A stretch of 64,000 nt of DNA from NCBI GenBank assembly GCA_027924585.1, contig BSBM01000486.1, forward strand, positions 41,308,001 to 41,372,000, read 5' to 3'. A program made the translations under genes and the position numbers. Shown in pieces: positions 19,692 to 30,400 of the stretch. The number at the start of each line of letters is the position of its first letter. Position 1 is the first letter of the stretch. Source of the stretch: Larix kaempferi. Its lineage: Eukaryota; Streptophyta; Pinopsida; Pinales; Pinaceae. The notes under the pieces are model-generated. The model saw nothing but the letters and a program-made list of their open reading frames with translations, made no database searches and was not told where the DNA came from.

Positions 19692-20480
19692 TTAAACCCC
19701 TAATGCCACATAAAAACCCAAATGGTCCACAAAATCACCAGAAGGTTGAGAGTGTTGAAAAACATTGATGCAGGAGTGGCTGGTAGGAAACCTACCAGCG
19801 CCAGCGCCACTGAAGAAGTGCGAGCAGGAACAACCTTCGCCAACACCGCGATCAGGAAGGGACCAGCCACCGTCGTGAAGAGGAAGGGACCAGCGAAACC
19901 AGCCGAGCAGGAACCCAACACCACCACCAACGAATTGACAAAACCCTCCAACGGGATCCGTTGCAGACGAGTCCATAGGCATATTGTGCACCGCGGGCAT
20001 CATAATATCGTCAATGTCGGGAGAACCAACGAACAGATCAAACCATAGCAGCGAACGCCATCGGTCGGGGAGAAGCACACCACCCATCCGCCACATCACA
20101 GAAGCATAACAACACAGTAGCAGAACCAGAGCCAGAGTGGCCAAGAGCTGGAGCAGGAGCGAACAGGGACTGGGGTGGCGGAGTGACCACGGGCAGGGCC
20201 CGAGCAAGAATACACAATACCAAAAACCAAGTGCGGGAAAAGCGTCGGGGAAAGGGCAACAAGTGTGCCATAAAGGCTGCTTTATGGCGACCAACAACCA
20301 CGTCGTGTGGCGCTGACAGCTGGGCCCGATCACGCCATGTGCCAAGGTGCCAGCGTGGCATGGGGGAGGGAGCCACGTGGGGTGTCCAATGACTGGCATC
20401 CCTCCCCTAGTGCCAAAGAAATACAAAAAACTTTTACAAACATAACTTAAAATGCATATTGAAAAAAAATAATAATACAC
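19692..20480 (-). other. GC-rich segment with a long but doubtful open frame
   Basis: About 19760-20390 is far richer in G and C than its surroundings. The minus strand stays open for 262 codons, but the product is biased towards W, C, F, L and P and shows no domain. A second minus frame (19700-19951) is hydrophobic. GC content alone explains open frames here. It may be a first exon or 5' region captured by, or belonging to, the pogo-like element. I do not call a protein. Confidence 0.35.
20356..20415. repeat. Inverted repeat with 16-bp arms
   Basis: TGGCATGGGGGAGGGA (20356-20371) pairs with TCCCTCCCCTAGTGCCA (20399-20415) with one mismatch and a one-base bulge. It lies at the edge of the GC-rich block and may mark the end of a DNA transposon (CTCCCC followed by TA). 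Confidence 0.7.
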
Positions 20481-23400
20481 AACTCGCTATTGCAACAAAT
20501 CTTTTTTGATAAAAACACTTTTATGAACAATACCATAGTAACATTAACTAAACATTTATGTTTAAGAATATTTTACTTTCTCATCAGATAAAGAGCACAA
20601 AACACTTCCATGTAGATAAATATACTTTGTACAAAATTTGAAAAACAAGACTTTTTATATCCAATTTTTTTATTATTATTTTTAAAATAATCATGCTTTT
20701 AAGAAATAATACTTAGAAATAAATTTGCACGTATAAAATTAGAAATAGAAAGCTAAGAAATTAATGTGGGTATAATGTAGTAATTTATTATTAATAAAAA
20801 TAAGAATAGTGTATTAATTAAAAAATTTAAAATGATATTTGGTATTTAAAAAATAATATAATGAAATAATAATTATTTTATTTTTAAATATGTAAACATG
20901 TTTAAATAAAAATATTTAAATAATAACTTTTGGTTATTTTATTTTTAAATATTTAAATATATTTAAACAAGTAAAATAGTTGCAAAGCAGCTAGTCCCTG
21001 CTTTAGATTAAGCTAAGAGGGATTAAGTTAAAAAAAATATGATATATTCTACAATTTAATATTATCATTTTCGAGGGTATTTACCTGAGCATTTAGGAAT
21101 TGATTCTTCACATTGACAACCTCAAATTTAAGCCTTAGAGTAGAATAGTTTGAGGGAGATGGAAAGGCAAGAACAAAGACACTTGGTTTATATCAAAATC
21201 ATAGCCCTACTAAGAGTGTCTTAATGAACTCTCGAAGCCTTAAGCCGTAGAGTTCAAGCAGTATACTATCAAAATCATAGCCTTACTAAGAGTTTCTTAA
21301 TCAACTGTCGAAGCCTTAAGTAGTATACTTAAGTATAATATTGTACAATTTACGTAGGAAATTTTACTCTTTGTATTCTTTGTCAAAAGGTTCTGTGGAA
21401 GATATTTTCCCAGTATTCCGTAATGTTGTAATTTGCTTCATGAAGCTCTCTCTGCATCTCTAGTATCCTTTGCATCTTCTATTTCGTCTCTTGGTTTCAG
21501 GGAGCCTGTTATATGTATGATTTCTTCTATCCAAAAAGAGATCTGCTTCTTTCATCTTAAAGTGCATTTTAGCTTTTTATATAATAAGAGGTCCCCCTGA
21601 CAATAGTATGGCACTATTAGTAAATATGCTATGTGTTAATGACAAACTCTATCGCCATGTTAAGCGATGTGATCACATGCATGCAAACAAAGTGTCATGC
21701 GTTAAAGAATGTGGTCGTGCTCCGCGCGAATGACACGTACGGTTTCAATTCAGTCTGCAAACGAATTTCATAACCCATGCAAAGGGACATGTAAAATTTC
21801 AACTCGGACAAGCTAGGTGTGCACCGCGTTCAACTCCGACTACAAAAGGATTTAGTAACGCATGCGAAGGTATACGTAAAAGTTTAAAATCATACCAGCA
21901 AGGTGAGTACCGACAGTGCAGGAATCTTGTATAAATAAATGAATTACGGCAAAGGATGGAAGTCCGAATGGTTTGTTCACTAGAACGGAGTTTTGTCCTA
22001 CTACAAAATCCATGGCCCCAATCAATCCATGGCCCCGATCTTCGTCAATGAAGAGACTTATTCCTACTACAAAATCCATGGCTCGTCAATGAAGAGACTG
22101 AGAAAGGCATATCCAGAGAGAAATATTCGTCAATGAAGAGACCGAGAAAGGAATATGCATTCACAGAGAGAAATATTTGAAGGCTATGAGAAAGTCCAAG
22201 TATGCTCTTGCTGGTTCAAAGGAGAGAACCATGTGGAGAGATTCATCTCATGGTAAATTTGAGTTTACATAAAAAAATTGTTTCACAATGTCCAAAATTT
22301 CATCATGTTAGTGTTAATTTTAGCTGGAGCTTCTTATAATTTCTATAATTTCAATTGCTTCCTATAATAAATGGTCCACAAAATGTTGAAATCCATAAGA
22401 CAGACACACTTTTTAGCATCTCCTGTAGTTGCCTAATTTCTCTTAGTGGAAGGCCTTCATCCTTGCTTAGTTCCACCCTCATTGTTATTTAGAATTCCAC
22501 CAACTGGGTAGAATTTAGGGTTCTTCATGAATTCCAAATGGCATTGCAGAGGAACCATTGCTACTTTGTATCCTCATTACCTTTATCATGTAATGGAGGA
22601 ACACATAGAGATGAGTCATTCCCATTTTTTTTATTACTTTGAACCAACACAAATCCATGGGGTCTTAGCCATTGGATCACCAATGCTTCTCTTATGTCAA
22701 CACTTACATAACTAGATAATATTGAAGAGAGCTTTTGACTCCCAAGACTGTTCAGAGCCACTATAGAGGGATAACTTGAATTGGTAGTGAACCACACACT
22801 TGCGCTCTATGCAACAACAGTCTCAAGATATTGGAAATTTTCAGAAGGTGTAACAGATAGGACAAAGGATGTGTTGTAACTCTAAATCATTACAACTTAG
22901 ATTTTGAGGTGGTAGTGGATCCAAAGCAAAGGTACTATAAATGGTGCTTTGCAAGATTAACACAATTGTGTGAATCTTGGCAAACTTGTGTAACGAACTT
23001 TTTCCTCCTATCTCATAATTACTCTTATATCCAGGGAGCATTATCCATTCGTTAACTTGGTTATAAAAAATTATAGACCTTGACCATCCTTTCTAACTAT
23101 TACATAGTTCATGGCATTGAAGACATCAATTTTCACTTCACTGGGGAGTGTCGAGGGTTGTTGGTGCAGAAATTTGTTCAGAGATAAACAAAGGTCATGC
23201 TATTGTAAACGTTGAATTCATTTCCGACAAAAACAATCTAACTAATATTTGTGTTTACATCCAAGCGAGGCAGTTACAGGTTTACAAACATTACTCTAGG
23301 GATATATAAACTAGTTGCTTCCAAGTTCACATCCAATGTTAACAACTATGTGAAGAGGCCCTCGAGAGATACGAGTTAGATTTTGGAAATTTGGTAGTAG

Positions 23401-24473
23401 ATGGCATCTTTTTTGTCTCTGATTATGATGTGGATAACTTGGTTGCTTCTTAGGGTAATGTTACTTAGTTGTTCATGTATATCATTATTCAGAGCATATG
23501 CATCAAGTGAATTGTTCTCAGGGATTTGTTACAGCTCCATGGCTACGACAAGCACTTTGTTATGAATCTCTTTCCCATTTCAAATGGGTCGATGAGCTAG
23601 AGTTAACAGGGTATAACAAAACCTTATCGAAAAGTGAATGAACAACAAAAGCGTGCATGGAAAAAGTTATACATCATTGCAAAAGCGTTGAAATGTTAAG
23701 ACGATCCCTCTTCAATGTGTAGCATTGTGGTTTGGTTTCAATGTAGAACTAGGCCGTGGTGGTGGTGGTGGGATAAGAAAAGTAACCAACTAATTAAAAA
23801 CAAAGATATACTAAAAACATTTGAATTCCTCCACTATAAACAAATGTGCAAAAATTTGACTTCCTTTCATTTAGACATGTGGCAAACATAAGGGAATGTT
23901 GATTAGATAGGTTCCACATAGAATAACAAACCACTCACAAGTGTTCAACACCATGCAATGAACTGTTTTAAGCACCCTCCACCTATTACTACGCGTGTTC
24001 AACACCATGCAATGAACTGTTTTAAGCATCCTCCACATATTACCAGCTGTCGTGATGGTTGTATTAGCATTTATTCACTTAGGTTTTTGGTTTCTAACGC
24101 AAGGTTTTGAAATCTCTTTCAGTGAAAACAGATGGATTCAATCACTTAAGCTATCAGCGAAGGACAACCTCATTGGTCTGAAAGGATATCAATTTTCAAT
24201 TCTCAAATAGTCATTTGAAGGTATATCATGGCATTTCTAAAAATCTTTCCAACTTTGTGAAAGTAAATCTAAATATGCATTGTGCTCTGCGATCGATTTT
24301 GTTTCCGATCGTGCTGTTATTCTCATATTCATGTCGCTGCCAAGCTTGCTGCTATTCTCATATTTTGTTTGTTTAGTATAAATTTGTTTTTTATTAGTTC
24401 TGTAATTTAGAAACATAAGGACTCTATGGTTTATGATTGTTCAGGAAAACGGAACTAGCAGTTATTTATTTAC
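20416..24473. other. AT-rich intergenic DNA with local tandem duplications
   Basis: No gene recognised. Direct duplications are visible: about 70-75 bp near 21190-21320 (TCAAAATCATAGCC.TACTAAGAG); GTCAATGAAGAGAC units at 22035-22145; and a roughly 55-bp unit twice at 23945-24045 (GTTCAACACCATGCAATGAA). The shared hairpin motif lies at 20977-21007. Confidence 0.6.
20977..21007. repeat. Second copy of the short hairpin motif
   Basis: TGCAAAGCAGCTAGTCCCTG plus CTTTAGA, matching 5242-5271. A sequence ending GTAGGGACTAAT at 26138-26149 is similar to it in reverse complement (TAGTCCCT), which may make these the two ends of one element. Confidence 0.55.
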
Positions 24474-24734
24474 CTCTGAATCCTGAGATCCGGCAATGTC
24501 CACCAGAATCTTAGCCGCGGGATGAACAATGTCGAGAAGCTTCATAATAGTCGCCCCATCGTTAGAAGTGGTAGTGGTGCCCTTGTCATCATGAATGAGC
24601 TTGTCCATAGCCCGCAGGCCGAGTGTGCTACGCACAACATCAACAATGGCCGTGCAAGCATTTATGTTACTGATTAGCTGAGCCTTTCCCTAAGTAGTGT
24701 CTGCTCCTTCCTTAAGCAAAATTATTTGGGGTTG
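24474..24734 (-). pseudogene. CCT7: Exon fragment of chaperonin CCT subunit eta, with premature stop
   Basis: Reading 24734 to 24474 on the minus strand gives QPQIILLKEGADTT, then TAG, then [19 protein letters not shown] and onward through [26 protein letters not shown] and AAKILVDIA to SQDSE. This is the N-terminal nucleotide-binding region of TCP-1/CCT eta, a cytosolic folding chaperonin subunit. The piece is bounded by a plausible acceptor (TTTTGTTGTAG) and donor (GAG/GTAAAT), so it is a copied exon with intron ends, not a processed copy. Decay is shown by the stop at 24690-24692 and by LGLRAMDK where the family has LGPRGMDK. No other CCT exon was found nearby. Confidence 0.9.
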
Positions 24735-24765
24735 CTACAACAAAAGAGAAGGATATTTAGCTCTA

Positions 24766-25006
24766 ATGATCGATCATCACATCGATTCTTGAATTGACTG
24801 TGATAGCATTAAAAAAACACAATTTCAAAAATTCTATTATATAGAGTATTTCAGTGGGCATTTCAATGTAAAAAATTCTATCATCACATCTAGAGTAAAA
24901 AATTTCAAAAATTCTATCATCACATCTAGCTTCAAAAATTTCAGCACAACTAGAGCATTTCAGTGTCAAAAATTCTTCCATTCTCTAATGATCGATCATC
25001 ACATAA
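24766..25006. repeat. Direct repeats around a low-complexity insert
   Basis: CTCTAATGATCGATCATCAC occurs at about 24762-24781 and again at about 24984-25003. Between them lie two copies of AAAATTCTATCATCACATCT and related A/T-rich repeats. A third related string (ATGATCGATGATCACAT) is at about 25725. The outer pair could be a target duplication or an internal amplification. Confidence 0.55.
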
Positions 25007-25414
25007 AGCAGAGAATGTCGACATGAAGGAAAAGAGGGATTGGAAACCACCCATGCGTCTATGCAATCTGCATGGAAATTGTGACAACAATCTGGTAACA
25101 CTCACAGCTTTTCTCCTTCCATGAATTCTGCCAAGCAAATGGGGTAATCCAGGGTTCCAAGGGGGGAGCCTGTGCGGTAAATCGTGGCCGTAAGTGCTTT
25201 AATATCCATTTTAATGATGCCAGTTGTAGCTCTATCGGCACCCACATCGAGTGATGTCTCGACACCACTCGCCATCGTCTACTACATCGTAGCATGGCAC
25301 AGCCCCCAACGCCCATAAGACAGAGAGGAGCAAGGCCACGAGAATCATGGCTCCTCCTGAGTCGAAACCCGCATTGGCTATGTACGGTAACTGCGTCGGA
25401 TCTGTAGTCTCCAT
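25005..25414 (-). pseudogene. ATL-type RING-H2 ubiquitin ligase pseudogene
   Basis: From the ATG at 25414 the minus strand codes for a short N-terminus, GFDSGGA and a hydrophobic helix (MILVALLLSVLWALGAVP), as in ATL E3 ligases. After a frame change it reads IKALTATIYRTG, a GLD-like linker, YPICLAEFMEGEKL, TGA, then VLPDCCHNFHADCIDAWV and SNPSFPSCRHSLL. This is a RING-H2 finger in which one cysteine is tyrosine and another is phenylalanine, with a stop at 25102-25104 in the middle. ATL proteins are membrane-anchored ubiquitin ligases. The lesions rule out function. It shares its strand with the CCT7 fragment 270 bp away. Confidence 0.85.
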
Positions 25415-25568
25415 TAATGGGCCGATGGGAACCAATGATTACGATATTATGCGATCTTCCAACAATCTCCTACCATGAATAGACAATATAAAGACAGGCA
25501 CACTCTTCATATTGTTGAAAATGAGCTCCAATCGTATGAAAAAAAAATGGACACAATAGTCTCCAACC

Positions 25569-25844
25569 TTAAATTTTCCAGAGATTGAGCTCGGGATTTT
25601 GGTGGCTAGAAAATGTATAGAGCCAGTGAAATGTTGCAGAAGGAACAGGGCAGTGATTGTAATCCAAGGGAATAGTCAATTCTTCTTTAATATATGTGCT
25701 GATTGTCTCTCGAATTGTATGTGAATGATCGATGATCACATCAATTAAGCGTCCAGAATTAGAGTTGCTTCCGGGCGATTCCAACCCGGAACCAAAATTG
25801 TGAACATAAATGAATTTATTGCATGAATTGAAGGCCTTTGTCAT
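25569..25844 (-). other. Unidentified open frame, possible gene fragment
   Basis: A 91-codon minus-strand frame with protein-like composition, including DVIIDHSHTIRETISTYI and PLDYNHCPVPSATFHWLY. I do not recognise it. Its position upstream of the ATL pseudogene on the same strand suggests it belongs to the same copied segment. Confidence 0.35.
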
Positions 25845-25860
25845 ATCATGCCAGATGAAT

Positions 25861-26590
25861 TAATTTTAGTAAATACATGGCATGTTTGTGTTTTTTTCAT
25901 TTTTTTCAATTTTATAATTATTTTGCACACCAGAGTAAATTAGTCACATCTTTATATTACACCAATTACAAAATAGATAATTTAATTTTTAAAATTGTAA
26001 AAATATTTTAAATTTAAAGAAAAAAACATTTTAATATCAAAAAATTGGAAAACTTTACTTAACATTAAGTTAAAAAATTAAAACAAATGCAGGTCAACGA
26101 AACATGGCGACCAAACGATCCCTAGACTCCCTGCAGAGTAGGGACTAATAAAAAAAATTTAGTTTTTTTAATATATAAATATGTTTAATATATATATATA
26201 TATATGTTCATTGTACAAGTAGTTTTTATTATTTATGACTTGCTTTTAAGAAAATAAGCTAATCGTACATGCCACCTCATCATTACGGTTTAGCTCGTCA
26301 AGTCACAGTGCATTGCATCAAGTGCATGACCTGCCACCAAAGCACTATAGTTCATAGTACATTGCATTAAGTGCACGCGTACATCCATGTCAAGATATAT
26401 TTTTGAAAATATATAAATAGCTTTACAATATTAAACTTTATAAATAAGTTTGGTGGCGCATTTCCATGGTCCACGTATATGGTATGGTGGTTGCAATATA
26501 GTTTAAACAAACATCTTTTTATGTCTTTGATATTAAGTTTAGAGCAATATTTTTATTATTAATTTTTTTAATAAATAGACGTTTTTTCTA
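25861..26590. other. AT-rich DNA, TIR-like sequence and TA microsatellite
   Basis: No gene. At 26109-26149 CGACCAAACGATCCCTAG... ends in GTAGGGACTAAT, of the type seen at ends of plant TIR elements. A (TA)n tract lies at about 26190-26205. Confidence 0.5.
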
Positions 26591-26599
26591 CCCTCTTAT

Positions 26600-27480
26600 T
26601 GGCTCAGGATTCCTGTGACGTATGCCTCGGGCTTCGCTTCCAGGGAGCCAGCCGGGTGCTTACCTCAGCGTATCTGGTTCGGGATTTGATTACCTGAGCG
26701 TATCCTGCTTCGGGATTTGTCATCAGAGCTCGCAGTCCCTGCGTCACCATCTATCAGTGTCGTTGAAACTATTTGGAAGCAACCGGGCTCTGTTCCAGAG
26801 CCCTAACTCTTTAGCAACCCCTCTGTTCCAGATCCCTTACCTGGAGGCCCACGCTGTTTGCACAGACAATTAGTGTTATTTATGCTATGTTTCTTCTCCT
26901 TTGGTTTTCAGAAAACGCATTACCTAGGTGTCACAGGCGTGCGATTCCCCTGGTATCGTCTGCCTTAAAAAAACAAGGCTACGTCTGCTCACGAGTGCTG
27001 CCATTCACGTGCTTTTGTTACAGCTTGTTTCTTTCCTGTATTTCCTATTTAGAGTAACTGTCTCTATGGTTTGTAGGGATTTTTAGAGGGCCAATAGAGA
27101 TATACCGTGGCTCCCGCTAGGTTGAACGACAGAGGAATGTTTGGAACAATCGCTTCTCTGTGGCTGACTTCTTTTCATGTGCTCTTCATTCTGGTGATAG
27201 TGCCATTGTTTCTTATGTTTTCATGGTACATGACCTATGAATCAGCGTTGGACGGGTTGATGGATCAGTTTAACATGGTGCTCATTTTATGCCCGGTGTT
27301 GTTGCTCTTGATCGTCCATTGCTTGTCTGTGGTGGAGAAACCAACGTTGCCTTTCCCTCGATCGGAGCACAACGCCATTCATAGGGCGGGTGGCTCGCCC
27401 TAAGGCGTGGGTTTGCTGGTAGAGTTTCTTATAGTCATGATATCTTATCAGTCAAGCTTCGATGACCAGTGGTTCCCTCT
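26600..27480 (+). pseudogene. Pseudogene of a small plant membrane protein, with its 5' region
   Basis: Codons 27107-27400 read APARLNDRGMFGTIASLWLT, then two hydrophobic segments (FHVLFILVIVPLFLMF and MVLILCPVLLLLIVHCL) and HRAGGSP. The start codon is GTG where ATG is expected, with an in-frame stop just upstream. TAA at 27401-27403 interrupts the frame, which goes on with GVGLLVEFLIVMISYQSSF and DDQWFPL, a third membrane segment. This resembles an uncharacterised plant family of about 120-130 residues; the match is from memory. The 26600-27100 stretch looks like a copied leader (GC-rich, intron-like AG sites). Two lesions argue for a dead copy. It could be real if GTG initiation and a short product were tolerated. 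Confidence 0.65.
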
Positions 27481-30400
27481 GTGGACCAGAATCTAGTGTT
27501 TTTGTTCTTTGATTTTTGAAGGGCTAAAGGCGTTTTGTTTTGCTTTTGAGCGCTCGCTTGTTTTTGTTCATATTGTAAACTGTACGTTTTATGTGAGGAA
27601 TGGCGGATATGAATTTTTAGCTGATATGGGTTCAAAATGGCATATATGAATTTTTAGCTGATATGGGTTCAACTCTGGAATAGTGGAAGTAAAAAAGGGC
27701 TCAGACGGTACCTCTGTATATTTTTCCCTTGGAACTTTTGTTTGTATATGTAATCGAGGGACATGTAAATGAAAAACCAGTTTTACAGATCTTGGCTTTT
27801 GTACTACTTAGCATGTGGTGAATATCTGATAATGGTGTATATTCCTTTTCCTTTTTGATAAAGTTCATTACAATTTTAATGATGTAATGGTGAAAATTTA
27901 AGTGCGACGAAAATAGGTCTCCTTCGTTGTCAATTTGATTCGACCATGAAAGTGGTTAGAATATAAAACTTCCATCACTTTATCCAATTAGTATCAACAA
28001 TATTTTAATTGGAACAAAAGACAGGATTTTGGTTACTAAACATGGATAAATATATTAAATGTTTCAGGGAATAATATGTTCAGCATTGGGGATGTTTGCT
28101 CAACCTTGGTGTATAAGCAAACGAGGACCTCTACCCGTGGCCATTTTCAACGCAGTAGGTACAATGGTCACTGCAATTTTTTAGCTTATATTTCTTCATG
28201 TCTACCTTTGCAAGGTCCAAGATAAGTAAAAATACATGCTTCGGTATCTCCTTCAAATTTTTTAATATACACGATTATATTAAACTCGTTCTCATGGAAA
28301 GTCATCGTCCTAAATAACATTTTGGTAAGGTGGTGCACTCTTCTAACCTCCAATAGAGTTGTTCAGTGAAGGAAGAGAATGGAGAGAGAGCAGATTTTCC
28401 ATAGCAAAATAAAGATCAAAAGAATGTGATAAAACTTAAGACCCGGATTCGCGTGAGCAAATCAAATCAAATGCAGGGAGTGAGGATGGGGTGTAGGTAA
28501 TACAACCGTCGTGAATACCAGAACTCACTTGAGCAAGTTTGGCCCATTCATAGTTTATTTATATATATCAATTATTGGAGAGATACCTTAAATTTATTTG
28601 AATTTATTAAATATTTAAAACAATATTAATTTTTTTTAAAGGATATAATATAATATGTTATGAGAGGTATATATATTTTTGTTTTCCAGCAGTGTAACAT
28701 GGCCATAGGATTTGTGCAATTAACGATCTTTAGGCAGAAGCAGAGAGAAATGAATTTGTCTTGTTCAGATGGAAATGAAATAATTATTCCAGTTATCACT
28801 CTCTTGTCCAAATGGAAATTCAAAAAAACCCCGCAATGCCCAGATGAACCTCTTAGGCAAAAGGAGGCACAAATGAATCCATTACTGGGTGCACTCTAAT
28901 GTCTGAAATTTGATGTCCAAGATATATTTACGTTATTAATTTTAAATGGTTTGCTCATTAGTGTTTTTTGCATGGAGAAAGTAAAGGGCATTCTACATTA
29001 ACCATGAGAGCTTTAAATTAATAGAACTTGGGTGTTTACTATAAGTGTGTACGATTATTATAGATAGGTAATAGAGTGGAGGTTGAGGGATTTCCATGTC
29101 CATATGTCAGATTAAGTTTGCAACTCTCAGACAAAACAGGGAAATAAAAAATCCATCTATACCATTGATAAATATCGACTTCAAAGGATAGCTAGATTTA
29201 GAATTCCAAGTAACCAACATCCCCGCGATACAACACCCTTTTTATAGCAAAAATACATTTGAAAAGGAGATTATTGAAAGTAAGAAGATTTACCACGAAT
29301 ATGTGAGCGTGTAGCTTCGTCGACACCATAGCAATCAACAAGGTGCAATTAGCAAGATCAGGCATATAAGAACCTGAACAAATCTGGTTTCTAATGGCTT
29401 TGCAGTCACTTGTTGATTATAAGCTTCCAGTGAATATGGCTATGGTGGCACTCTTTCGATTTCAATTTAAAAATCCACCAAAGCAAAAAGAAGCCACGGA
29501 TTTGACAGATGAGGAAGGGACAATATAGACATGGAAGTACCGAGATCAAGTGTTCATATATGCAAGTTACCAATTGCACTCAGTTCAGTTTGGTGATTAG
29601 TATATCTTTAAGTTGTTAAAGCCCTTAAAAAAAGGCAAAAGTTGGTGAAGTTGAAGTCGTTAGAAAAGGATAATGTTGGTGAAGTTAGGCAATGACTCCC
29701 CAAAGACGAAGACACAAGTTTAGTCCACGTGTACCGCAGTCGAGAAACCGTGGAACCACACACCCACACCGTGGAACCACACACCCACATCCGTGTATTT
29801 GAATCGTCTCTTTCCTAGATTACATAATGACAGACGACGGCTTTGGAATCAATTCTATGAGTAGTCGTTTTCTTTCGTTCCATAATAATAACTGCATTAA
29901 ATGAACACAATAAGATATAGGCGCCAAAGCACATAATCAAGTAAGTTAGTAACAATGAAAGCGTTGAACTCGTTGAAATTTTTGGGTATTGAATCCAATT
30001 AGACATGCTCCATTGGATTCTTTCGAAGCATTCTGACTTGATGTAGAAAAAAATGGATTCTTCGGAAGCATCCTACATTGATGTAAAGTATACCTCTAGA
30101 ATGTTGTGCCTCAAATAACATTTAATCACATAATCATATTAATTTCTACTGTTTTTAATATTTTGTGTAATTTGATTTCGGTCAATATTATGCCATGTTT
30201 CATATATGTGTCATATATGTGTATGGAATGAGAAGATTCCTTGAGAAAGAGTGAAAAATAAACAAATTCAATTTATCAAATGAGTTCATTCTTTTCTAAA
30301 ATAAGAATTCACTCTTTATTTATGTTTCTTCTACAAATGTTGTTTGACCATCATTATTATTAGAGCTGTTGAAACTCATTATTCCTGAAATTACTTTCAA

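Noticed and set aside
19692-20480. 262-codon minus-strand frame, rich in hydrophobic residues
   Set aside because: High G+C of the segment removes stop codons; composition (W, C, F) is abnormal and no domain or homologue is recognised.
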